A program made the translations under genes and the position numbers. From an uncultured Bacteroidaceae bacterium (GTDB lineage Bacteria; Bacteroidota; Bacteroidia; Bacteroidales; Bacteroidaceae): 40,447 bases of DNA. The notes below the pieces were generated by a model. The model was not told where the DNA came from and searched no databases. It saw only the letters and a program-made list of their open reading frames with translations. This document shows, piece after piece, positions 24,327 through 32,388 of the stretch. Numbering within the stretch: position 1 is the first letter of the stretch; the number at the start of each line of letters is the position of its first letter. The stretch spans positions 1-40,447 of the forward strand of contig CAJOLW010000029.1 in the NCBI GenBank assembly GCA_905235525.1, read 5' to 3'.

Positions 24327-25142
24327 ATGAACATCAAGCATCTCTTTTTAGCATTGAGTTTGGGAATGACACTGGTCTATACCAGTTCTTGTAACTTCAG
24401 CGGTGAAGATATCAGACGCATAACCCGAAAGGCTGCGGGCAAGGACGACTTCCGCGATAGCGAAAAATGGGGCAAGGTCGTTACGAACACTATCAACCTC
24501 GCTGATTTCACCCACATTGACCTCAAGGGCACAGCCAACATAAAATTCAAACAAGGCGAAGAATTTTCGGTGGAGGCACACGGCAACGAGAAAGCCATTG
24601 CCCAATACGACATCAGCGTGGCGGACGGAACCCTGACTATCAATCACAAGAAAGACACCCCTTTGAACGTGCCCAGCATCAAACTCACCATCACCGCCCC
24701 CAACCTTGAGAGCATCAAGGTTTCAGGTGCTGGTGACATCGAACTGAAAGATGAAGCAGAATTCTCCGGCGACCTCACCATCAACGTCAGTGGTGCTGGA
24801 GATTTGGACATCGAACGGGTGAAGTGTAAGCAACTTGACATCAACATCAGCGGTGCTGGCGATGTCACTGCCGAGAAAATCAAATGCAATAAAGCCAACA
24901 TCAGCATCAGCGATGCAGGTGACTTAAAGACTGACCTGAAAGCCAACGACATCAACGTGGAAATCAGTGGCGCAGGCGATGCCGACCTCGATGTGAAATG
25001 TAAGAATCTCACGGTCATCGCCGGTGGCACAGGCGAGATTGAGTTGAAGGGTGAATGTGCCCACCTGACCAAAAAGTCGGGTGGTATGGCGAGCATCGAC
25101 TCACGCAAGTTAGCCATCCACGAGAACATTGTGATTCAGTAG
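24327..25142 (+). CDS. DUF2807 head-GIN-domain lipoprotein
   Basis: A 271-residue exported protein. The N-terminal signal ends in a lipobox-like YTSSC (Cys22), suggesting a lipoprotein. From about residue 55 to the end it is a right-handed beta-helix-like DUF2807 domain with repeated SGAGD turns (ISGAGDV, VSGAGDL, ISGAGDA), one altered to ISDAGDL. The family is often called putative autotransporter adhesin, but its function is unproven. It starts 17 bases after the GntR gene and probably belongs to the ABC operon. Confidence 0.88.
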   Translation: MNIKHLFLALSLGMTLVYTSSCNFSGEDIRRITRKAAGKDDFRDSEKWGKVVTNTINLADFTHIDLKGTANIKFKQGEEFSVEAHGNEKAIAQYDISVADGTLTINHKKDTPLNVPSIKLTITAPNLESIKVSGAGDIELKDEAEFSGDLTINVSGAGDLDIERVKCKQLDINISGAGDVTAEKIKCNKANISISDAGDLKTDLKANDINVEISGAGDADLDVKCKNLTVIAGGTGEIELKGECAHLTKKSGGMASIDSRKLAIHENIVIQ

Positions 25143-25146
25143 CAAT

Positions 25147-25331
25147 ATGATGATTCAACTAAAAGGACTCCACAAGACGTACAAGGGCGCAAAGCCACTT
25201 CCACCGAATACCAGGAGTCGAAGACCAACCTCCAGAAAGCCGAGAGCACAGCCCTCCAATCTCGCTACACCTTCCTCTTCCGCCAAAAGATATTAGAGTT
25301 CTATAAAGGACGTCCCTTGGAAAATGATTGA
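25147..25331 (+). pseudogene. Deletion scar joining an ABC ATPase start to a TolC end
   Basis: Five bases after the DUF2807 gene, an ATG opens MIQLKGLHKTYKGA, the usual first residues of a MacB-type ABC ATPase. The match stops after about 14 codons. From 25191, in a different frame, the sequence reads ATSTEYQESKTNLQKAES and ends KILEFYKGRPLEND before a stop, the typical C-terminus of a TolC-family outer membrane efflux protein. The simplest reading is a large deletion that removed an efflux operon between these ends. The remnant is not expected to make a working protein. Confidence 0.75.
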
Positions 25332-25348
25332 TAATCGTTTTCCAAGGG
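25314..25348 (+). terminator. Terminator hairpin at the efflux scar
   Basis: CCCTTGGAAAA (25314-25324) pairs with TTTTCCAAGGG (25338-25348); a mismatch and four further pairs extend the stem inward. It lies over the end of the TolC remnant and probably ends the whole ABC operon now. No gene is seen in 25349-25480. Confidence 0.65.
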
Positions 25349-25480
25349 ATGGGGGATGGTAGTAGTTTTCTGCAAGGCAAGGAACAATATCATGAAGCCA
25401 TAGTTATGAATTTATTTGCCCATATCAATATTTTCGTATATTTTTGTATCAAAAAATGGAAAGATGTGATAAAAAAAGCA

Positions 25481-25488
25481 TACCTTTG
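25481..25488 (+). promoter_or_regulatory. -7 box of the PAP2 phosphatase gene
   Basis: TACCTTTG on the plus strand, 45 bases before the ATG at 25534. A -33 box is not evident. Confidence 0.6.
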
Positions 25489-25533
25489 TACATTATTATT
25501 TAGTTGATAGTATTCTAACTCAACAAAAAAACT

Positions 25534-26394
25534 ATGAAAAAGAATTTTTTGACCATGATGGTGCTCTGTTTGGCAATGACTATGCAGGCACAAGAAAAGG
25601 AGACTGTAAACGCGTATTTCACCCCTGAAGAGATGCCAGACATGATGGTGTTCTTGCCTGGTCCACCTGACAGCACGTCGGTGGCTTTCATGAACGATGT
25701 GGCTCGCTACTATTGGGGCAAAGAGATGCGCAAAGACCCAAAACGTGCTGCTGAAGCCACCCGTGATGCCGTGTATGGTTTGGAGACCATCATCACCGAG
25801 TTTGAGGAGGCTTTCGGAATGAAAATCAGCAAGGAGGAGACACCTGAGATTTACAAGGTGCTATTGGAAGGTACAGCCACCTGCGACAGCATCTGCACAA
25901 TACCGAAGGCCACCTACATGCGCCGCCGCCCCTTCATGGTGTTTAACGAACCCACCCTCTACCCAGAAGACGAACCTATACTGCGCAAGAACGGCTCTTA
26001 TCCTTCGGGACACACCTTGTTAGGTTGGAGTGCAGCACTGCTGATGATGGAGATTAACCCAGAACGTGCCACTGAGATTCTGGCTCGTGGTTATCGCTAT
26101 GGTGAGAACCGTCTGGTGGTAGGCGCCCACTGGCAGAGCGACACCGATGCGGCCCGTTTGGCTGCTTCGGCTGCCTATGCCCGTCTGCACACCAGTGAAC
26201 GTTTCCTGGAACAGATGAAGAAAGCCCGCGAGGAGTACAAGACACTGAAGGGTAATCCCTCTGAAATTCCGTCTGTCAAAGCAGCACCCGTGAACAGATC
26301 GGAAGGACCTGCCTACACCTTGCAAGGCACACCTGCCACAGCCACAACACGGGGCATCATCATCCGTCAGGGGTCAAAGACCTTGCAGCGATAG
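25534..26394 (+). CDS. Secreted class A acid phosphatase (PAP2 family)
   Basis: A 286-residue periplasmic phosphatase with a signal peptide cut after MQAQ. The three PAP2 motifs are present: K-x6-RP (KATYMRRRP), PSGH (SYPSGHTLLGW) and R-x5-H-x3-D (NRLVVGAHWQSD), with Asn in place of the usual Ser before the Arg. This matches class A non-specific acid phosphatases (PhoN type), which release phosphate from organic monoesters through a phospho-histidine. The C-terminal 45 residues after the catalytic core are Pro/Thr-rich and look disordered. It is transcribed alone. Confidence 0.88.
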   Translation: MKKNFLTMMVLCLAMTMQAQEKETVNAYFTPEEMPDMMVFLPGPPDSTSVAFMNDVARYYWGKEMRKDPKRAAEATRDAVYGLETIITEFEEAFGMKISKEETPEIYKVLLEGTATCDSICTIPKATYMRRRPFMVFNEPTLYPEDEPILRKNGSYPSGHTLLGWSAALLMMEINPERATEILARGYRYGENRLVVGAHWQSDTDAARLAASAAYARLHTSERFLEQMKKAREEYKTLKGNPSEIPSVKAAPVNRSEGPAYTLQGTPATATTRGIIIRQGSKTLQR

Positions 26395-26491
26395 CAGCAC
26401 AACTGAGCAAAGTGATGGTGAATGCATTGAGCATATTCGCATAAGTGACCAGATTTTCGCCATCGCACAGAGGAATCCATCTCAAAATAGT

Positions 26492-26529
26492 AAAAAAGCG
26501 TCATCTTTTTTCACCGATGACGTTTTTTT
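26492..26529 (+). terminator. Terminator after the PAP2 gene
   Basis: CGTCATC (26499-26505) pairs with GATGACG (26516-26522), with an A-run on the left and seven T on the right. It abuts the next promoter. Confidence 0.7.
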
Positions 26530-26532
26530 ATG

Positions 26533-26540
26533 TATATTTG
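26533..26540 (+). promoter_or_regulatory. -7 box of the ECF S-component gene
   Basis: TATATTTG, 53 bases before the ATG at 26593. The expected -33 region falls inside the preceding terminator hairpin. Confidence 0.55.
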
Positions 26541-26592
26541 CATTCGATTCACATCTCACATTTGACTTCTAACATTTTACATAAATAACAAC

Positions 26593-27099
26593 ATGACTAC
26601 TAACGTAAAACTCTATTCCTTCAATTACAGTGAGGCGAAGACCTATTTATGGGCTATTATTTTCGTTGCAGCCAACATGGTGCTGCCTCAGTTGTTCCAC
26701 CTCATTCCGCAGGGCGGCATCATGTTTGCCCCACTCTCGTTCGTCATTCTGGTCGGAGCCTACAAATTAGGCTGGAAAACAGGACTCTTGGCGGCCTTGG
26801 CATCGCCAGTGGTCAACCACTTCGTGTGGGGCATGCCAGCATGGGGCGTGGTGCCTGTCATGGCACTGAAATTGGCCATCCTTGCTTTGGCGGCTGGTCT
26901 GACAGCACAGTATTTCAAGCGGGTGAACTTACTTCTGCTCATCGGTGTGGTGCTGGTGGCTGAACTCGTAGGCGGACTTAGTGAATGGGCACTGACAGGT
27001 GGCATCACAGCCACTGTTGCCGACTTCACCATCGGCTGGCCCGGATTGCTGTTGCAAGTGTTTGGCACATGGGGAGTTTTGCAATTGTTAAAGAAATGA
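26593..27099 (+). CDS. ECF transporter S component
   Basis: A 168-residue, very hydrophobic protein with five or six helices. Two features fit the vitamin-binding S components of energy-coupling-factor transporters: the short cytosolic start followed by the helix TYLWAIIFVAANMVLPQLFH, and the Gly-rich LGWKTGLLAALASPVVNH loop. No ATPase or T component is in the window, so it would share a module encoded elsewhere. The ligand cannot be told from sequence. It is followed 21 bases later by a flavodoxin-family gene and probably forms a two-gene unit. Confidence 0.8.
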   Translation: MTTNVKLYSFNYSEAKTYLWAIIFVAANMVLPQLFHLIPQGGIMFAPLSFVILVGAYKLGWKTGLLAALASPVVNHFVWGMPAWGVVPVMALKLAILALAAGLTAQYFKRVNLLLLIGVVLVAELVGGLSEWALTGGITATVADFTIGWPGLLLQVFGTWGVLQLLKK

Positions 27100-27120
27100 C
27101 TTCTAAAGGTTCTATTCGAC

Positions 27121-27744
27121 ATGAAAGTACTTTTAATCAACGGAAGCCCCCGTAAACAGGGCAACACCTTCACCGCATTGAGTGAGGTGGCAAAAACTTT
27201 GGAGAAGAACGGCATTGAAGCCGAAATCGTACAGATGGGCATGAAGCCTGTGCGCAGTTGCATCGCCTGTGGACAATGCAGGGTGAAGGGAGGAAACAAG
27301 TGTGTGTTCGACGACGACGTGTGCAATCGCATCTCAGAGAAGATGGCAACGGCAGACGCCTTGGTGGTGGGTTCACCGGTATATTATGGACAGCCCAATG
27401 GGGCGGTGCTGTCGCTGATGCAGCGCATGTTCTTCTCGGCAGGAGCCTACTTTGTACAGAAGCCAGCAGCCGCTGTGGCGGTGTGCCGCCGTGGTGGTGC
27501 CTCGGCTGCCTATCAGACAATGAACATGCCGTTTGAGATGATGAACATGCCTGTGGTGACTTCACAGTATTGGAACATCGCTTATGGACGTGAAGAAGGA
27601 CAGGCTGCACAAGACGTAGAGGGCATGCAGACCATGCGCACCCTTGCCGAGAACATGGCTTGGTTGCTGAAGAAGATTCATGCCGATGGGCAGTCTGACC
27701 TTCCCACCCATGAACCTTGGACACCGATGAACTTCATCCGATAG
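27121..27744 (+). CDS. Flavodoxin-family (iron-sulfur flavoprotein-like) NAD(P)H-dependent oxidoreductase
   Basis: A 207-residue cytoplasmic protein. VLLINGSPRKQGNTF is the FMN phosphate-binding loop of NADPH-dependent FMN reductases. SCIACGQC followed by KCVFDDDV gives a C-x2-C-x2-C-x7-C pattern like the cluster ligands of iron-sulfur flavoproteins. DALVVGSPVYYGQPNG is the second FMN contact. It probably transfers electrons or reduces small molecules. It is likely co-transcribed with the ECF S component, though no pathway link is evident. Confidence 0.87.
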   Translation: MKVLLINGSPRKQGNTFTALSEVAKTLEKNGIEAEIVQMGMKPVRSCIACGQCRVKGGNKCVFDDDVCNRISEKMATADALVVGSPVYYGQPNGAVLSLMQRMFFSAGAYFVQKPAAAVAVCRRGGASAAYQTMNMPFEMMNMPVVTSQYWNIAYGREEGQAAQDVEGMQTMRTLAENMAWLLKKIHADGQSDLPTHEPWTPMNFIR

Positions 27745-27832
27745 AAGTATATTCCAAAGACGGCTCGTTACCTCAGCAAAAACGACGAAGAACAACTTTT
27801 TTCCGCAACAACTGCATTTTTTCTTGAAAAGT

Positions 27833-27864
27833 GTTGGTGGTTTCGAGAAATGTGCGTACTTTTG
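27833..27864 (+). promoter_or_regulatory. Promoter of the Phe/Tyr operon
   Basis: GTTG (27833-27836), 20 bases, then TACTTTTG (27857-27864). Expected start is near 27871, 15 bases before the leader peptide. Confidence 0.65.
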
Positions 27865-27885
27865 CAGCGAAATTAAAAAAAAGAC

Positions 27886-27942
27886 ATGAAATCATTGTTT
27901 AACGCATATTACTATTTTTACTTTTACTTTAGCAACGAGTAA
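27886..27942 (+). CDS. Tyr/Phe-rich leader peptide (attenuation)
   Basis: An 18-codon frame, MKSLFNAYYYFYFYFSNE. Eight consecutive codons are Tyr or Phe (Y Y Y F Y F Y F), plus Phe5. Such a run is diagnostic of a leader peptide that senses charged tRNA-Phe and tRNA-Tyr. It lies between the operon promoter and a terminator, directly upstream of prephenate dehydratase. Ribosomes stalling on the run when either amino acid is short would leave the following GAGCGGG free. The mixed codons suggest the operon responds to both amino acids, fitting the genes it controls. Confidence 0.9.
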   Translation: MKSLFNAYYYFYFYFSNE

Positions 27943-28027
27943 GAGCGGGTAGTTATGTGTTGAATCAATCATGCGACAGATACATAGAGAATAACAATAT
28001 AGCCCCGCTCTGATGAGTGGGGCTTTT
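27943..28027 (+). promoter_or_regulatory. Transcription attenuator of the Phe/Tyr operon
   Basis: The terminator hairpin AGCCCCGCTC/GAGTGGGGCT (28001-28010, 28014-28023) is followed by four T. The antiterminator arm GAGCGGG (27943-27949) sits immediately after the leader stop codon and is complementary to CCCGCTC (28004-28010) in the terminator's left arm. A ribosome reaching the stop covers GAGCGGG and lets the terminator form. A ribosome stalled on the Tyr/Phe run leaves it free to block termination. Confidence 0.85.
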
Positions 28028-28040
28028 ACATTATATAATT

Positions 28041-28889
28041 ATGAGAAGAATTGCGATACAGGGAGAGATTGGCAGTTACCACGATGTGGCGAGTCATTGC
28101 TACTTCGAAAATGAGGACATCGAGTTGATTTGCTGCGACACGTTCGAGCAGGTATTTGACGAGATGAAGCAGGACTCGAACGTGATTGGCATGGTGGCGA
28201 TTGAGAACACGATTGCAGGGTCGCTGCTTCACAACTACGAACTGATGCGCGAAAGCGGCATGCAGATTGTGGGTGAGCATAAACTCCGCATCTCACACAG
28301 CATCATGTGTCTGCCCGAAGACAACTGGGAGGACATCACGGAAGTGAACTCACACCCTGTGGCATTGATGCAGTGCCGCGACTATCTGAAGCGGCATCCG
28401 CAACTGAAGATTGTGGAGACGGACGACACGGCTGGCTCAGCCAAGAACATCAGCGAGAACGAACTGAGGGGCCATGCCGCCATCTGCTCGAAGTTTGCCG
28501 CCCCTCTCTACGGAATGAAGATTCTGGAAGAGGGCATTGAAACGAACAAGCACAACTTCACCCGCTTCCTGGTGCTCGCCGACCCTTGGCTGGCAGAAGA
28601 ACTGAGCAAGCCGAGCCAATCGAACAAATCAAGCATCGTGTTCAGCCTGCCTCACAGCGAAGGCTCCCTCTCACAAGTGCTGAGCATCTTCTCGTTCTAC
28701 AAAATTAACCTGACTAAGATTCAGTCGCTGCCCATCATCGGAAGGGAGTGGGAGTATATGTTCTACATCGATGTGATGTACGACGACTACACACGATACC
28801 GTCAAAGCATCGACGCGGTGCGGCCGCTGACCAAACAACTGAAAGTGTTGGGAGAATATAAGGAAGGAAAAAGCACAATAAAACAATGA
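28041..28889 (+). CDS. pheA: Prephenate dehydratase
   Basis: A 282-residue monofunctional enzyme converting prephenate to phenylpyruvate for phenylalanine synthesis. The ATG at 28041 is chosen because the earlier one at 28017 lies inside the attenuator hairpin. The catalytic domain shows IQGEIGSYHD, VAIENTIAGSL and NFTRFLVL, where the Thr of TRF is catalytic. The C-terminal ACT domain (GSLSQVLSIFSFYKINLTKI, then SLPIIGREWEYMFYID) is expected to give feedback inhibition by phenylalanine. It is the first structural gene of the operon and overlaps the aminotransferase by 4 bases. Confidence 0.93.
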   Translation: MRRIAIQGEIGSYHDVASHCYFENEDIELICCDTFEQVFDEMKQDSNVIGMVAIENTIAGSLLHNYELMRESGMQIVGEHKLRISHSIMCLPEDNWEDITEVNSHPVALMQCRDYLKRHPQLKIVETDDTAGSAKNISENELRGHAAICSKFAAPLYGMKILEEGIETNKHNFTRFLVLADPWLAEELSKPSQSNKSSIVFSLPHSEGSLSQVLSIFSFYKINLTKIQSLPIIGREWEYMFYIDVMYDDYTRYRQSIDAVRPLTKQLKVLGEYKEGKSTIKQ

Positions 28890-30055
28890 TACAACCAGCA
28901 GACAGACTCTCGCTTGTGAGCGAGTATTACTTTTCGAGAAAATTAAAGGAGGTGGCAAAACTGAATGCCGAGGGCAAGGACATCATCTCGCTTGCCATCG
29001 GGTCGCCCGACATGCCGCCCAGTGCGGAAACTATCAACGTGCTCTGTGAGTACGCCCATCGTCCCGATGCTCACGGCTATCAGCCTACGGTGGGTATCCC
29101 CGAACTGAGAAGGGCGATGGCAGGGTTCTACAGGCGTTGGTATGGCGTGGAACTCGACCCAGCCTCTGAAATTCAGCCTCTCATCGGCAGCAAGGAGGGC
29201 ATCCTCCACGTGACATTGGCCCTGTGCAACCCTGGCGACAAGGTGCTGGTGCCCAATCCCGGCTACCCCACCTACACATCGCTGAGCAAGATTCTCGGTC
29301 AGGAGATTGTGAACTACGACCTCTTGGAGAGCAACGGATGGCAGCCTGACTTCGAACAGTTGGAAGCGATGGACCTGACAGGGGTGAAACTCATGTGGAC
29401 AAACTACCCCAACATGCCGACTGGCGGACGTGCCACCCGCGCACTCTATGAGAAGATTGTGGCATTCGCCCAGAAGCACGACATCGTGGTGGTGAACGAC
29501 AACCCCTACTCTTTCATTCTGAACCGCGACGAGCACCTGAGCATCCTGCAAGTGCCGGGAGCCAAAGAGTGCTGCATCGAGTTCAACTCCATGTCGAAGA
29601 GCCACAACATGCCTGGCTGGCGTGTGGGCATGCTCGCCACGAACAGCACCTTCGTGCAGTGGATTCTGAAGATCAAGAGCAACATCGACTCCGGCACTTT
29701 CCGTCCCCTGCAACTGGCTGCCGCACAGGCTTACGAGAACACGGAGGCTTGGCATACACACGCCAACATCGAGACGTATGCCACCCGCCGCAAGATTGCC
29801 GAGGACATCATGACCACCCTCGGCTGCACGTTCGACCCGAAGCAGCAGGGCATGTTCCTCTGGGGACGCATCCCAGACTCCTATGCCGACGTGGAAGACC
29901 TGACGGAGAAGGTGTTACACGAAGCCCGCGTGTTCATCACCCCCGGCTTCATCTTCGGCTCGAACGGCAAGCGATACATCCGCATCTCACTCTGTGCCAA
30001 GGATGAGAAAATGGAAGAGGCACTGCAGCGCATCAAAAAAGTATTCAAGAACTAA
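28886..30055 (+). CDS. Class I/II aminotransferase (aromatic or aspartate type)
   Basis: A 389-residue PLP enzyme of fold type I. SMSKSHNMPGWRVGM contains the PLP-binding Lys (SKSHN, near residue 234), with Asn and Asp contacts in NYPNMPTG and VVVNDNPYSF. The C-terminal Arg in RYIRISLC should bind the substrate carboxylate. In this operon it most likely transaminates phenylpyruvate and 4-hydroxyphenylpyruvate to Phe and Tyr. The sequence also resembles LL-diaminopimelate aminotransferases, so the specificity is inferred from context. It overlaps pheA in an ATGA. Confidence 0.87.
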   Translation: MIQPADRLSLVSEYYFSRKLKEVAKLNAEGKDIISLAIGSPDMPPSAETINVLCEYAHRPDAHGYQPTVGIPELRRAMAGFYRRWYGVELDPASEIQPLIGSKEGILHVTLALCNPGDKVLVPNPGYPTYTSLSKILGQEIVNYDLLESNGWQPDFEQLEAMDLTGVKLMWTNYPNMPTGGRATRALYEKIVAFAQKHDIVVVNDNPYSFILNRDEHLSILQVPGAKECCIEFNSMSKSHNMPGWRVGMLATNSTFVQWILKIKSNIDSGTFRPLQLAAAQAYENTEAWHTHANIETYATRRKIAEDIMTTLGCTFDPKQQGMFLWGRIPDSYADVEDLTEKVLHEARVFITPGFIFGSNGKRYIRISLCAKDEKMEEALQRIKKVFKN

Positions 30056-30070
30056 AACAACAATACACAA

Positions 30071-31135
30071 ATGGAACTCGAATTAGAACCACTGAATTTG
30101 CCAAGCGACAACGAACGTCCGTTCGTGATTGCAGGCCCATGCTCCGCCGAAACAGAGGAGCAAGTGATGGAAACGGCACGTGAACTTGCCATGAAAGGCT
30201 GTCACAACTTCCGCGCTGGTATCTGGAAACCACGCACCAAGCCTGGAGGCTTTGAGGGACACGGCGAGAAGGCTCTGCCTTGGATGAAGCAGGTGAAGGA
30301 AGAAACCCACATGCTCATCTCCACCGAGGTGGCAACGCCCGAACATGTGGAGCAGGCCCTGAAATACGACATGGACATTCTCTGGGTCGGCGCACGCACC
30401 ACTGCCAACCCCTTTGCCGTGCAGGCACTGGCCGATGCACTGAAGGGTGTGGACATTCCCGTGTTTGTGAAGAACCCTGTCAACCCTGACATCGAGTTGT
30501 GGATTGGTGCTTTGGAACGCATCAACCAGGCTGGCGTGAAGCGCATGGGTGCCATCCACCGCGGTTTCTCTTCTTATGAGCAGAAGATTTACCGCAACGC
30601 ACCGATGTGGCAGATTCCCATCGAACTGCACCGCCGCATACCGAACCTGCCCATCATCTGCGACCCCTCACACATCGGCGGACGCCGCGAACTGATTGCT
30701 CCACTCTGCCAACAGGCGATGGACCTCGGTTTCGACGGACTGATTGTGGAGGCTCACTGCGACCCCGACAAGGCATGGAGCGATGCCAAGCAGCAGGTGA
30801 CACCCGAAGTGCTCGACTACATCCTCTCTCTGCTCGTCATCCGTGACGAACACACCACTACCGAGGGATTGGTAAGCCTGCGTAAGCAGATTGACGAACT
30901 GGACAACCAAATCATGGACATCCTCGCGAAACGCATGCGTGTATGCCGCGAAATTGGCCACTACAAGAAGGAGCACAACATGACCGTGCTGCAAGCCACT
31001 CGCTACAACGAGATTCTCTCAAAACGCGGTGTGCAAGGCTCACTCTGCGGCATGGGACCTGAATTTATTGCCAAGGTGTTTGAAAGCATCCATGAGGAAA
31101 GTGTACGCCAACAGATAGAAATCATCAACAAATGA
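30071..31135 (+). CDS. Bifunctional DAHP synthase / chorismate mutase
   Basis: A 354-residue fusion. Residues 1-255 are a type I-beta (KDO8P-like) DAHP synthase, the first step of the shikimate pathway. Motifs are VIAGPCSAET, GIWKPRTKPGGFEG, VKNPVNPD, HRGFSSYE, CDPSHIGGRRE and VEAHCDP. Residues 270-354 are an AroQ chorismate mutase (LRKQIDELDNQIMDILAKRM, then EIGHYKKEHNM), which makes prephenate. One protein therefore supplies both pathway entry and the branch-point substrate. In this family the mutase domain may also mediate feedback inhibition. It overlaps tyrA by 4 bases. Confidence 0.93.
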   Translation: MELELEPLNLPSDNERPFVIAGPCSAETEEQVMETARELAMKGCHNFRAGIWKPRTKPGGFEGHGEKALPWMKQVKEETHMLISTEVATPEHVEQALKYDMDILWVGARTTANPFAVQALADALKGVDIPVFVKNPVNPDIELWIGALERINQAGVKRMGAIHRGFSSYEQKIYRNAPMWQIPIELHRRIPNLPIICDPSHIGGRRELIAPLCQQAMDLGFDGLIVEAHCDPDKAWSDAKQQVTPEVLDYILSLLVIRDEHTTTEGLVSLRKQIDELDNQIMDILAKRMRVCREIGHYKKEHNMTVLQATRYNEILSKRGVQGSLCGMGPEFIAKVFESIHEESVRQQIEIINK

Positions 31136-31905
31136 AGATACTGATATTAGGAGCAGGCAAGATGGGGTCGTTCTTTACCGACCTGCTGTCGTTCGACCAC
31201 GAGGTGGCTGTCTATGACATTGACCCCAAGCGACTGAGATTCATGTACAACACCCAGCGGTTCACGTCGCTGGAGGAGATTGATGCCTTCGAGCCAGAAC
31301 TGGTCATCAATGCCGTGAGCCTCAAATACACGCTCAAGGTGTTCGACGAGGTCATTCCACATCTGCCCAAATCGTGCATCCTCAGCGACATCTCATCGGT
31401 GAAAACTGGCTTCAAGGAGTTCTACGAAAAGACAGGCTTCCACTACGTGAGCACACACCCGATGTTCGGCCCCACCTTTGCCAACCTCGGCAAACTGAGT
31501 GACGAGAACGCCATCATCATCAACGAGGGCGACTACATGGGACGTTGCTTCTTCAAGGATCTCTACTCTCGCCTTGGTCTCAACATCTTTGAATACACCT
31601 TCGAGGAGCACGACCAGACGGTGGCTTACTCCCTCTCCATCCCCTTCATCTCCACGTTTGCCTTCGCTGCCGTGATGAAGCATCAGGACGCACCAGGCAC
31701 GACCTTCAAGCGTCACATGAAGATTGCCAAGGGAGTGCTCTCCGAGGATGACACCCTGCTGCGAGAAATCCTCTTCAATCCCTACACCAAGGGACAGGTG
31801 GAGCAGATTCGCAAAGAGATGAAGGAAATCATCGAAATCATCGACACCCGCGACGAGGAGCACATGCAGCAGTATCTGACGAAGATACGAGGAAACATCA
31901 AGTAG
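31132..31905 (+). CDS. tyrA: Prephenate dehydrogenase
   Basis: A 257-residue enzyme converting prephenate to 4-hydroxyphenylpyruvate with NAD(P)+, for tyrosine synthesis. The N-terminal Rossmann fold is ILGAGKMGSFF, with Asp in VAVYDID suggesting NAD. SDISSVKTGF and STHPMFGPTFANL form the substrate site (the His of THPMFGP is catalytic in the family). The C-terminal half is helical. There is no ACT domain, so regulation is probably through the attenuator and the synthase-mutase. Last gene of the operon, followed by the long hairpin at 31934. Confidence 0.9.
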   Translation: MKILILGAGKMGSFFTDLLSFDHEVAVYDIDPKRLRFMYNTQRFTSLEEIDAFEPELVINAVSLKYTLKVFDEVIPHLPKSCILSDISSVKTGFKEFYEKTGFHYVSTHPMFGPTFANLGKLSDENAIIINEGDYMGRCFFKDLYSRLGLNIFEYTFEEHDQTVAYSLSIPFISTFAFAAVMKHQDAPGTTFKRHMKIAKGVLSEDDTLLREILFNPYTKGQVEQIRKEMKEIIEIIDTRDEEHMQQYLTKIRGNIK

Positions 31906-31933
31906 TATTCCTCCACGTCCATTTTTACTGATC

Positions 31934-32012
31934 AAGAAAAGCGTACCCCTCGACTACGATGTGGCGTACCCGAGGGGTACGGCATGTCGTAGTCGAGGGG
32001 TACGCTTTTCTT
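31934..32012. terminator. Very long nested hairpin between tyrA and the TPR gene
   Basis: The outer arms (31934-31959 and 31987-32012) are a perfect 26-bp inverted repeat. It continues inward through two G-U pairs, two normal pairs and one mismatch to another 7 bp (31965-31971 with 31975-31981). The whole 79 bases form one stem of about 37 bp. The word GTACCCCTCG appears three times in alternating orientation. A- and T-ended arms suit bidirectional termination of convergent genes. Confidence 0.75.
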
Positions 32013-32025
32013 AAGGTGTCACTCC

Positions 32026-32340
32026 CTAACAATTGGACTTGCCCGACTTAAACTCGCCGTTCAAGTGTTCCAGCAGATGCGGATTGAGGTCAAGCGCCTT
32101 GCGCATATCGTCGAGTGCACCAGTCTTGTCACCTCGCTGCATACGAAGCGTACCACGAAGTTGATAGATTTCGGCATCTTCCGTATGGAGAGCATCAATG
32201 AGGGTGTTAAGATCTTTTTCGGCTTCCTCATACTGCTGCATTTGACAGAGGATGAGGGCACGCTGCTTGTATGCATCAGCATTGGAGGGATTAGCCGCTA
32301 TGGCTTGAGTCGTTTGAGCAATGATTTCAAAAGGAGACAT
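32026..32340 (-). CDS. Small tetratricopeptide-repeat protein
   Basis: A 104-residue protein made of three TPR-like helical pairs: NPSNADAYKQRALILCQMQQ, EEAEKDLNTLIDAL-EDAEIYQLRGTLRMQR (keys AEIYQLRG), and DKTGALDDMRKALDLNPH. It has no signal peptide and no catalytic domain. TPRs bind partner proteins, but no partner is apparent. It follows recQ by about 50 AT-rich bases and may be co-transcribed with recJ and recQ. Confidence 0.8.
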   Translation of the reverse strand: MSPFEIIAQTTQAIAANPSNADAYKQRALILCQMQQYEEAEKDLNTLIDALHTEDAEIYQLRGTLRMQRGDKTGALDDMRKALDLNPHLLEHLNGEFKSGKSNC

Positions 32341-32388
32341 GGGGGTATTTACAATTTGACAATTTACAATTTACTATTTACAATTCTA

